From assembly GCA_036274895.1 (NCBI GenBank), contig DASUEU010000018.1, forward strand, positions 128,959 through 192,958: a DNA stretch of 64,000 bases, written 5' to 3'. Of this stretch, positions 15,726-22,862 are shown piece after piece. How positions within the stretch are numbered: the stretch's first letter is position 1; every line of letters starts with the position of its first letter. The notes under the pieces are model-generated. The model did not search any database and was not told where the DNA came from. It saw only the letters and a program-made list of their open reading frames with translations. The position numbers and the translations under genes are program-made. This DNA is from CALMKX01 sp036274895 (GTDB lineage Bacteria > Acidobacteriota > Thermoanaerobaculia > Multivoradales > SZUA-115).

Positions 15726-16666
15726 CGTTCGACTCCTTCGGGCTGAGTGAATGCCTCCTGGATGCGCCGGCGCCAGACCTCGTAGGCCGGTATCTCGGCG
15801 TCGGGCGGCAAGCTCTCGCCCAGCTCGTCGTTGAGCTCCAGGACGGCCTCGGGATCGAGGCCACAGAAAACGTCGCACGCCAGGGCCGTCTCAGGCGTCA
15901 CGTTGTCGGCCACCATGCGTGCCTTGTTGGCGAAGACCACGCCCTGGGCCAGGGCGGGCAGATGAGCTCCGGCCAGGCTGCGCAGGCGCTCCAGCTCGGT
16001 GCGGGGCACGCCGCCGGCGTAGGCGCTCGCCAGGCCCACGCCGCTCCACAGGTCGGAGTGGCGCTCTGGAGCGAAGCGGCCGATGGTGGCGGCGATGCGC
16101 TCGGCTCCCGCTCCTTCCACGAACCACAGGCTGCGCCCCACGCCGTGGTCGAAGGCGCGGCGGGCGTAGCCCTGGAAGCGGGACGGCACGGCCTGGCGGT
16201 AGACCGCCCGCTGGGGGTGGAAGAAGGCCTCGTGGAAGCCCCAACCGTCGATCGCCAGCCAGCGCAGCACGGGATCGAGGGCGAGCAAGCGCCGCTCCCG
16301 TCCAAGCGGCAAGCGGGCGATCGCCCAGCCGATGCCGACGTAGGCGAGGTAGACGTGAGGGGCGCTCGGACCGGCGAGGAAGGCAGGCAGCTGGGCGCGG
16401 CGCCAGGGCTGGACGGCGTCGAGGAGGGCGACGGCCATCGCCGCTCCCTCGTAGGCGAAGCCGAGGCGCTCGCGCGGCACGCTGCCGAGGCGAGCCTCGA
16501 GGTCGGCCAGGTCTCGCGCTTCGAGGCCGTGGTTGTAGCCGGCGACGAAGGCACCGCCGACGGTCTCGAGGTGATGGCGGGCAGCCCCCTCACCGTGGAA
16601 GCCGCGGACGTCGAAGGAAACTTCGCGCGCAGAGATCCCGAAGAGGGACCGAGCGAGACGACCCAT
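15686..16666 (-). CDS. unbL: Enediyne biosynthesis protein UnbL (DUF1702)
   Basis: A 326-residue DUF1702 protein, the first gene of the operon. Recognisable family elements are FGISAREVSFDVRGF near residue 9, then ETVGGAFVAGYNHGLE, RGFAYEGAAMA-like LGFAYEGAAMAVAL, YVGIGWAIARLP, DGWGFHEAFFHP and DHGVGRSLWFVEGA. DUF1702/UnbL proteins (SgcE3 type) occur almost exclusively in enediyne core cassettes; catalytic function is unknown. The start at 16666 has an AAGAGGAG Shine-Dalgarno 6 bases upstream. The 3' end overlaps unbV by 40 bases, a sign of translational coupling. A candidate promoter lies at 16718-16746. Confidence 0.95.
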   Translation of the reverse strand: MGRLARSLFGISAREVSFDVRGFHGEGAARHHLETVGGAFVAGYNHGLEARDLADLEARLGSVPRERLGFAYEGAAMAVALLDAVQPWRRAQLPAFLAGPSAPHVYLAYVGIGWAIARLPLGRERRLLALDPVLRWLAIDGWGFHEAFFHPQRAVYRQAVPSRFQGYARRAFDHGVGRSLWFVEGAGAERIAATIGRFAPERHSDLWSGVGLASAYAGGVPRTELERLRSLAGAHLPALAQGVVFANKARMVADNVTPETALACDVFCGLDPEAVLELNDELGESLPPDAEIPAYEVWRRRIQEAFTQPEGVERWTRVRALSAATR

Positions 16667-16717
16667 TCCTGACTCCTCTTCGCTGACAACCCTAAATGGA
16701 ATGCATCAAGGCCACTT

Positions 16718-16746
16718 AGTCTAACCCGTCCCCATCGCCAAGCCAA
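16718..16746 (-). promoter_or_regulatory. Candidate promoter of the enediyne operon
   Basis: On the minus strand TTGGCT (16746-16741) and TAGACT (16723-16718) are separated by 17 bases. Transcription would start near 16711, giving a leader of about 45 bases before the unbL ATG. The match to a housekeeping promoter is moderate, and the region is shared with the divergent AhpD-like gene. Confidence 0.35.
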
Positions 16747-16899
16747 TGGGCTCATGGCCAGAAACCACTGTTTCGACTCCCTTGGGCTCGATCTCGTTAC
16801 ACGCGAGGTACGACGCCGGGAACTCAGCGGGGACATCCACCGGCTCGACCAGATCGCACGCCGCCCTCTGCTAGCATCTCTTCCGGCACCTCCAAGCCG

Positions 16900-17907
16900 A
16901 TGGTCCGTCACCTCCATCCTCCCCATCCCGGCCGGGATCCCCGGCTGCGGGCTCTGTTCGACCACATGCGCACGGCCTTCGGCACCCTCGCCGAGCCTCT
17001 GACCTTGCACACCGCCGATCCGGACCTGCTGGCCGGGGCCTGGGCGGCCCTCTACGAGACCGTGATCGTGCCCGGGCAGCTGCCCAGGGCGACCAAGGAA
17101 TCGATCGCCCTGGCGGTCTCGCAGGCCAATCGCTGCCCTTACTGCGTGGATGCCCACGGCGTCATGCTCTACGCCCTGGGCGCCCACGGGGCCGCGCGGG
17201 CGATCCGCCGCGGCGGGCTTCCCGGCGACGCCGAGAGCGCTCGGTTCGTGGCCTGGGCGCGTGCCAGCCGGCGGCGAGAGCTCGCTCTGGCAGCTCCTCC
17301 TCCCTTCTCGCCGGACCAGCGGTGCGAAGCAATCGGCACGGTGCTTTGTTTCCATTATATAAACCGTGTAGTCCAACCGCTTCTTCGGGACAGTCCCGTG
17401 CCACCTGCCGTCCGCTTCGCCAAAGAGCTGGTGATGCGCATGGTGGTGGGGCCTTTCCGGCGAGCCCTCGCGCACCCGCACATGCCTGGCGCAGCCCTGG
17501 GCTTCCTGGGCGATTCCTTCGACCCTCCCCACCTCGGCTGGGCCGCGTCTCGTCCCACCATCCATGCGGCCTTTCGCGGCCTGGCCGGTGCGGTTGAACG
17601 GGCCGGGGCACGCTCCCTCGGCGAGCAGACCCGGGCTCGGCTGCGCGTCCACCTGGAGGGCTGGGAGGGTGAGGACGCTCCGTTCGGCTCATCGTGGCTC
17701 GACGAGGGCATCGGCACGGTCCCCGAGGATGCTGCGGCGCGGCTGGCGCTGCTCGCCGCCCGCGCTCCCTACCGCATCTCGCCGGCGCAGATCGGTGCCT
17801 TCCGCCGGCACCACCCGGCGGACGCCGACCTCGTGGGCGTGCTCGCCTGGGGGAGCTTCGCCGCCGCGGCGAGGATTTCCTCCTGGCTCTGGGCCCACCC
17901 CGGCTGA
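16900..17907 (+). CDS. AhpD/carboxymuconolactone decarboxylase-fold CxxC protein
   Basis: A 335-residue helical protein whose N-terminal half has the AhpD core: IALAVSQANRCPYCVDAHGV with C79, C82 and H86, the catalytic CxxC...H of alkylhydroperoxidase-like proteins. The C-terminal half has a second, degenerate helical repeat without a CxxC motif (AARLALLAARAPYRISPAQI). It probably reduces peroxides or exchanges disulfides in the cytoplasm; the substrate is unknown. It is divergent from the enediyne operon across 233 bases and may be co-regulated. The ATG at 16900 has no clear Shine-Dalgarno, and a possible -10 (TAGCAT, 16872-16877) lies close upstream. An AT-rich patch near 17341-17365 contrasts with the rest. 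Confidence 0.75.
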   Translation: MVRHLHPPHPGRDPRLRALFDHMRTAFGTLAEPLTLHTADPDLLAGAWAALYETVIVPGQLPRATKESIALAVSQANRCPYCVDAHGVMLYALGAHGAARAIRRGGLPGDAESARFVAWARASRRRELALAAPPPFSPDQRCEAIGTVLCFHYINRVVQPLLRDSPVPPAVRFAKELVMRMVVGPFRRALAHPHMPGAALGFLGDSFDPPHLGWAASRPTIHAAFRGLAGAVERAGARSLGEQTRARLRVHLEGWEGEDAPFGSSWLDEGIGTVPEDAAARLALLAARAPYRISPAQIGAFRRHHPADADLVGVLAWGSFAAAARISSWLWAHPG

Positions 17908-17942
17908 GGCGAGGTAGGCTGGCGGCAAGGAGATCGAACCCG

Positions 17943-19634
17943 ATGTCGCCCCGACCCACTGTCCTCGCCCTGCTCTTCGCCCTCGCCCTGCTCCCCTCCC
18001 CTCCCGCCCGCGCCGCCCGTCCCGAGCCTGCCGACCTGGTGATCCGTGGCGGGCGCATCGTCACCATGAGCCCCACTCAGCCGGAGGTCCGCGCTCTGGC
18101 CGTACGGGGTGAGCGGATCGTCGCTGTGGGCTCGGAGCAGGAGATCGCCCCCCTGGTGGGCAGGAAGACCCGGGTCATCGAGCTGGCGGGCCGGATGGTC
18201 ATGCCCGGCTTCATCGAGGGTCACGGGCATTTCCTCGGGCTGGGCTTCTCCCGCATGCAGCTCGACCTCAGGAGCGCGCAGAGCTGGGACGACGTCGTGG
18301 CGATGGTGGCGGCCGCCGTGGCCAAAGCCCAGCCGGGCGAGTGGATCCTCGGCCGGGGCTGGCACCAGGAGAAGTGGCAGCGGATGCCGGAGCCGAACGT
18401 CGAGGGCATTCCCTTCCACCAGAGCCTGTCGGCGGTCTCCCCTGACAACCCGGTCCTGCTCGAGCACGCCAGTGGCCACGCCACCTTCGCCAACGCCAAG
18501 GCCATGGCCCTCGCGGGGGTGACCCGGGAGACTCGGCCTCCGGCCGGCGGTGAGATCCTGCGCGATGCCGCCGGAGAGCCGACCGGCCTGTTCCGTGAGA
18601 CGGCGGCCGATCTGGTCGCCCGCAAGACCCCCGAGAGCTCGACCGAGCTCCAGCGCGCCATCGAGCTGGCCGGCAGGGAATGCTTGGAGAAGGGCATCAC
18701 CAGCTTCCAGGACGCCGGCTCCTCGGTGCAAGTCGCCGAGCTGCTGCGGGACCAGGCGCTCGCGGGCAAGCTGCCGGTCCGGCTGTGGCTGATGCTCTCG
18801 GACTCGAGCGAGGTGCTCGCCCGCGAGCTGCCGCGGGTCAAGGCGTGGGAGCCTCACCCCTACTTCGCCGTGGGCGGCATCAAGCGCTACATGGACGGCG
18901 CCCTGGGCTCCCACGGCGCCTGGCTGCTCGCCCCCTACAGCGACCTGCCGTCCTCGACCGGCCTGCGCACCACCCCCGCGGCGGAGCTCGAGGCCACCGC
19001 CCGCCTGGCCCTCGACCACGATCTCCAGCTCTGCGTGCACGCCATCGGTGACCGCGCCAACCGCGAGACCCTCGACCTCTACGAACGGACCTTCGCTCGC
19101 TATCGGGCCAAGGCTGACCGGCGCTGGCGCATCGAGCACGCCCAGCACCTCGACCCGGCGGACATCCCCCGCTTCGCCCAGCTCGGCGTGATCGCGTCCA
19201 TGCAGACGGTCCACGCCACCTCCGACGGCCCCTGGGTGCCGGCCCGCCTGGGGCCGGAGCGCAGCAAGGCGGGCGCCTACGTCTGGCGCAAGCTGCTCCA
19301 GCGCGGCGCCGTGCTGGTCAACGGCACGGACACGCCGGTCGAGGACGTCGACCCCCTGGCCAACCTGGTCGCCGCCATCACTCGACGAATGGCCAACGGC
19401 GAAGTCTTCTATCCCGCCGAGCGCCTCACCTTGGCCGAGGCCTTGAAGGCGATGACCGCCAGCGCCGCCTGGGCCGCCTTCCAGGAGGGCGAGAAGGGCA
19501 CCCTGGCCCCGGGCAAGCTGGCCGACCTGGTGGTGCTGACCAAGGACCTCTTCACCCTGCCCGAGAGCGAGATCCCGGCCACCCGGGTCGCCGTCACCAT
19601 CCTCGGCGGCCGGGTCGTCCACGAACGGCCGTGA
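17943..19634 (+). CDS. Exported YtcJ-like amidohydrolase
   Basis: A 563-residue amidohydrolase-superfamily enzyme with an N-terminal signal peptide (residues 1-25, ending ARAA). Metal-site motifs are visible: GHGHF (HxH, about residue 99), CVHAIGDRANRET (about 365), the RIEHAQHL histidine (about 400), and a late NGTDTPVEDVDP aspartate. The C-terminal composite beta domain returns in the KGTLAPGKLADLVVL segment. This matches the YtcJ/amidohydrolase-3 subgroup, which hydrolyses amide or ester bonds of unknown substrates. AAGGAG at 17927-17932 supports the ATG at 17943. The next gene begins within its stop codon (GTGA). Confidence 0.9.
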   Translation: MSPRPTVLALLFALALLPSPPARAARPEPADLVIRGGRIVTMSPTQPEVRALAVRGERIVAVGSEQEIAPLVGRKTRVIELAGRMVMPGFIEGHGHFLGLGFSRMQLDLRSAQSWDDVVAMVAAAVAKAQPGEWILGRGWHQEKWQRMPEPNVEGIPFHQSLSAVSPDNPVLLEHASGHATFANAKAMALAGVTRETRPPAGGEILRDAAGEPTGLFRETAADLVARKTPESSTELQRAIELAGRECLEKGITSFQDAGSSVQVAELLRDQALAGKLPVRLWLMLSDSSEVLARELPRVKAWEPHPYFAVGGIKRYMDGALGSHGAWLLAPYSDLPSSTGLRTTPAAELEATARLALDHDLQLCVHAIGDRANRETLDLYERTFARYRAKADRRWRIEHAQHLDPADIPRFAQLGVIASMQTVHATSDGPWVPARLGPERSKAGAYVWRKLLQRGAVLVNGTDTPVEDVDPLANLVAAITRRMANGEVFYPAERLTLAEALKAMTASAAWAAFQEGEKGTLAPGKLADLVVLTKDLFTLPESEIPATRVAVTILGGRVVHERP

Positions 19635-22042
19635 GCACCCCCTTCTGGCCGGTCAGGGCCGGCGAGGTCGCCCGCCTCACCGGCGGCGAGCTGTCGGGCG
19701 ACGCCGCCGGCCGCCTCGAACGGGTGGCGACCGACTCCCGCGCCGGTGTGCGTGCCGGCGACCTCTTCGTCGGACTGCCGGGGCCCCACTTCGACGGCGG
19801 TTGCTTCGCCGCCCAGGTGCTGACGAGGGGGGCCGGCGCCGCCCTGGTGGGCCCCGGGCACGCTGCCCCGCTCCTCGGTCCCGGCCAGGCCTGGATCCAG
19901 GTGGCCGACCCGCTCGCCGCCCTCCAGGCCCTGGCCGCCGAGGCACGCCGGCGCTTCTCCGGGCTGGTTCTGGCGATCACCGGCAGCAACGGCAAGACCA
20001 CGGTCAAGGACATGCTGGTAGCGATCCTCGGCCGTGAGCGGGCGGTGACAGCGAGCCCCCGCTCCTACAACTCCCAGGTGGGGGTGGCCCTGACACTCTT
20101 GGGGCTCGACCCCGCAGCCGAGCTGGCGATCATCGAGTGCGGGCTTTCCCTCCCCGGCGAGATGGAGCGCCTGGCGGCGATGGTGGCTCCGGACTGCGGC
20201 GTCTTGACCACCGTCGGCGAGGCCCACCTCGAGGGCCTGGGCAGCCGAGAGGCCATCGCCAGCGAGAAGAGCCGGCTCTTTTCCGGGCTCGCCGGCCGGC
20301 TGGGCGGCTGGGTGCTGACCCTCGAGAGCGAGGATCTCGCCCGCGCCGCCCTCACGGCGAGGGGAGCACCGGTCCTGACCGTCGCCGCCAGCGGCAACGC
20401 CTTCGAGCTGGACGCCGCCCTGGCCGCCGCCGCCGCGCGCCGGCTCGGCGCCCCCGAGGCGGTGATCGAAGCCGGCCTCACGGCCTGGAGCCCGGCGCCG
20501 ATGCGCCTCGAGATCTCGACCACTCCCCGGGGGCTGCTGCTGATCAACGACGCCTACGGCGCCGACCCCCTGAGCATGGAGGCCGCGCTCACCACCCTCG
20601 AGCGAGAGCGCGGGAGGGGCAGGGCCCTGGCGGTGCTGGCCGGCATGGACCAGCTGGGGCGGGCGCGGGAGGAGGCCCACGGCCAGGTGGGGCGCAGGGT
20701 GGCCGCGCTGGCCCTCGATCGCCTGATCGGGGTGGGGGCGGGCGGCGCCGAGATCGCCCGCGCCGCCCTCGCCGCCGGTCTGCCGGCCGAGCGGGTGCAC
20801 ATGGTCACCGCCCCGGAGGAGGCCGCCCAGCTGCTCGAGGAGCACTGCCGCCCGGGTGACCGGGTGCTGCTCAAGGGCAGCCGGCCGGAGCGCCTCGAGA
20901 GGGTGGCCGCGCTGCTCTTCGACTCGGTGGCCTCGGCCCGTTTGACCGTCGACCTCGACACCCTGGCCGCCAACTTCCACCGCCTGCGCCGGGCCGCGGG
21001 GGGGCGGGCGGTGATGGCGGTGGTCAAGTCCTTCGGCTACGGCCTCGACGCCGTGCGCATCGCCCGGGCCCTCGAAGGGGCCGGTGCCGACTACTTCGCC
21101 GTGGCCTACCCGGACGAGGGAGTGCTGCTGCGCGACCACGGCATCACCACGCCGATCCTGGTTCAGAACCTGCTGGCCCATGAAGCGGACAAGATCGTCG
21201 GCTTCGGCTTGACCGCCCAGCTCTCCTCCGCAGAGCAGGCCATCTGGCTGGCCCGGGAGGCCGAAGAGCAACGGCGGGCCGTGAGCATCCACCTCAAGGT
21301 CGACACCGGCATGGGCCGGGCCGGGGCCCTTCCCGAAGACGTCCTGGCCGTGGCCGAGGCGGTGCGCTCGTCTGCCTGGCTGACCCTCGAAGGGTTGATG
21401 ACCCACTTCGCCGCCGCCGACGACCCGGCCAGGGACGACTTCACCCGTGAGCAGATCGCCCGCTTCGACGCCGTGCGCGCTCGGCTCACCGAGGCCGGAT
21501 TCCGGTTTCGCTTCGAGCACGCCGCTGCCTCGGCGGCGATCTCGCGCTTTCCCGAGGCCCACTATTCGATGGTGCGCAGCGGGCTCGCCCTCTTCGGCTA
21601 CGTCCACGTGGCGGAGCACATCCCCCTGGGGCAGGTGCCCGTGCTGCGGCTGACCACCCGCGTGGTCTCGGTCAAGGAGCTGCCGGCCGGCCACCGGGTG
21701 GGCTACGGCTGTACCTTCGCCGCCGAGGGGGGTCCTCGCCGCATCGCGGTCGTCGCCCTCGGCTACAGCGACGGCTACCCTCTGGCTCTATCGAACCGCG
21801 GTTTCATGCTGGTAGGCGGCCGGCGCTGCCCGGTGGTCGGGCGGGTCTCGATGGACGTCACCACCCTGGACGTGACCGAGCTGGCCGAGTCGGTGGTGCC
21901 CGGCGACGAGGTCGTGGTCTTCGGTCCGGGCGCCGACGAGCCCTCGCTGGCCGAGCTGGCGGAGCTGGCCGGCACCATCCCCTACGAGCTGCTCACCCGC
22001 ATCTCGCCCCGGGTGCGACGAATCTTCGCCAGCAGCGCCTGA
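19631..22042 (+). CDS. murF/alr: Bifunctional MurF ligase / alanine racemase
   Basis: An 803-residue fusion. Residues 1 to about 430 are MurF, which adds D-Ala-D-Ala to the UDP-MurNAc-tripeptide: the ATP-binding ITGSNGKTTVKDML is at 117-130 and NDAYGADPLSMEAAL in the middle. Residues about 438-803 are a PLP-dependent alanine racemase, with K466 in AVVKSFGYG as the PLP lysine and GYGCTF (catalytic tyrosine) and GRVSMDVTTLDV near the C-terminus. The fusion would make D-Ala and use the dipeptide in wall synthesis. Such MurF-Alr fusions are best known from Bacteroidota. The GTG start at 19631 overlaps the previous stop. Confidence 0.93.
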   Translation: MSTPFWPVRAGEVARLTGGELSGDAAGRLERVATDSRAGVRAGDLFVGLPGPHFDGGCFAAQVLTRGAGAALVGPGHAAPLLGPGQAWIQVADPLAALQALAAEARRRFSGLVLAITGSNGKTTVKDMLVAILGRERAVTASPRSYNSQVGVALTLLGLDPAAELAIIECGLSLPGEMERLAAMVAPDCGVLTTVGEAHLEGLGSREAIASEKSRLFSGLAGRLGGWVLTLESEDLARAALTARGAPVLTVAASGNAFELDAALAAAAARRLGAPEAVIEAGLTAWSPAPMRLEISTTPRGLLLINDAYGADPLSMEAALTTLERERGRGRALAVLAGMDQLGRAREEAHGQVGRRVAALALDRLIGVGAGGAEIARAALAAGLPAERVHMVTAPEEAAQLLEEHCRPGDRVLLKGSRPERLERVAALLFDSVASARLTVDLDTLAANFHRLRRAAGGRAVMAVVKSFGYGLDAVRIARALEGAGADYFAVAYPDEGVLLRDHGITTPILVQNLLAHEADKIVGFGLTAQLSSAEQAIWLAREAEEQRRAVSIHLKVDTGMGRAGALPEDVLAVAEAVRSSAWLTLEGLMTHFAAADDPARDDFTREQIARFDAVRARLTEAGFRFRFEHAAASAAISRFPEAHYSMVRSGLALFGYVHVAEHIPLGQVPVLRLTTRVVSVKELPAGHRVGYGCTFAAEGGPRRIAVVALGYSDGYPLALSNRGFMLVGGRRCPVVGRVSMDVTTLDVTELAESVVPGDEVVVFGPGADEPSLAELAELAGTIPYELLTRISPRVRRIFASSA

Positions 22043-22075
22043 CGGCTGTCCTCGAGAGGACGAGACATCCGTGAC

Positions 22076-22110
22076 TTGACAAGGACAGAATCCTTGCTAG
22101 AGTAAGGATC
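22076..22110 (+). promoter_or_regulatory. Promoter and inverted-repeat operator of vapBC
   Basis: TTGACA (22076-22081) and TAGAGT (22098-22103) are 16 bases apart. The -10 ends 7 bases before the vapB ATG at 22111, so the transcript should be leaderless or nearly so. AAGGA (22081-22085), TCCTT (22091-22095) and AAGGA (22104-22108) form two overlapping inverted repeats across the promoter, a likely site for VapB autoregulation. Confidence 0.65.
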
Positions 22111-22398
22111 ATGTCCAAGGTGACCAGCAAGCTCCAGCTGACGCTGCCCAAGGTGATCGCCGAGATGTACGGCATCGCTCCCGGGGACGAGGTCTATTTC
22201 GAACCCGCAGGCGCCTTCATCCGGATCGTGCCGCCCCGCGCCCGGGCCAAGCGCTTGCCCATGTCCGAGCGGCTGCGGATCTTCGACATGGCGATGGAGC
22301 GAGTCGATCTGCTGCAGGCCGGCATCGAGCCGGCGCCCCCCGGCACGAGCCGAGGCTGGACGAGAGAGGAGCTCTACGACCGTGGCGGCCCTCGTTGA
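22111..22398 (+). CDS. vapB: AbrB/SpoVT-fold antitoxin (VapB-like)
   Basis: A 95-residue protein. Residues 1-45 have the SpoVT/AbrB DNA-binding fold signature (KVTSKLQLTLPKVIAEMYGI followed by APGDEVYFE). The charged C-terminal half would bind and neutralise the toxin. The ORF overlaps the PIN-domain gene by 17 bases, the classic antitoxin-toxin order. AAGGA lies only 2 bases before the ATG, too close for normal use, and the -10 position suggests leaderless translation. It should repress its own promoter through the inverted repeats at 22081-22108. Confidence 0.88.
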   Translation: MSKVTSKLQLTLPKVIAEMYGIAPGDEVYFEPAGAFIRIVPPRARAKRLPMSERLRIFDMAMERVDLLQAGIEPAPPGTSRGWTREELYDRGGPR

Positions 22399-22855
22399 TA
22401 CCAACATCCTGGTCTATCGTTGCGACGCCCGCTTTCCCCAGAAACGGGACCTGGCTCGCACCCTGCTCAGCCACGGGCTCGAAAACCACCTCGTCTGCTT
22501 GCCGCACCAAGCGCTGGTGGAGTTCGTGTCCGTCACGACCCGGCCCCGCCCGGACCTGCCGCAAGGCCGCAGCCTCCTGCCCAGGGCCGAGGCCCTTCAA
22601 CAGGTGGAGGAGATGCTCGACACCTTCATCGTCCTCTATCCCACCGAGGACGTGGTCCGCGCCGCGGTCCGTGCCGCCGAGCTCTATCAGCTCAACTGGT
22701 TCGACGCCCACCTGCTCGCCTACGCCGAGGTCTACGGCCTGGCCGACATCTACTCGGAAGACTTCCAGCACCAGCGCTACTTCGGCCAGATCCGCGCCGT
22801 GAACCCCTTCCTCCCCCTCGACTACGTCAACGAGGCCATTCCTTACCGGGAGTGA
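22382..22855 (+). CDS. vapC: PIN-domain ribonuclease toxin (VapC-like)
   Basis: A 157-residue PIN-domain protein. The acidic residues expected of the Mg-dependent nuclease site are present: LVDTNILVY (D6) at the start, E47 in HQALVEFVSV, D110 in NWFDAHLLAYAE, and D125 in YSEDF. VapC toxins cut tRNA or rRNA and are held inactive by the VapB partner. The GTG start at 22382 lies inside the antitoxin gene. It is followed by a convergent exported repeat protein only 7 bases away. Confidence 0.9.
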   Translation: MAALVDTNILVYRCDARFPQKRDLARTLLSHGLENHLVCLPHQALVEFVSVTTRPRPDLPQGRSLLPRAEALQQVEEMLDTFIVLYPTEDVVRAAVRAAELYQLNWFDAHLLAYAEVYGLADIYSEDFQHQRYFGQIRAVNPFLPLDYVNEAIPYRE

Positions 22856-22862
22856 GCGCCGT

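Noticed and set aside
15726..15878. 51-codon extension of UnbV
   Set aside because: It overlaps unbL coding sequence, is arginine-rich and lacks a Shine-Dalgarno; the ATG at 15725 has AAGGAG and a following signal segment.
16754..17002. 82-codon ORF between unbL and the AhpD-like gene
   Set aside because: It overlaps the AhpD gene in another frame and has no Shine-Dalgarno or recognisable content.
19409..21694. 761-codon minus-strand ORF
   Set aside because: Antisense to murF/alr with low-complexity composition; the plus-strand protein has clear catalytic motifs.
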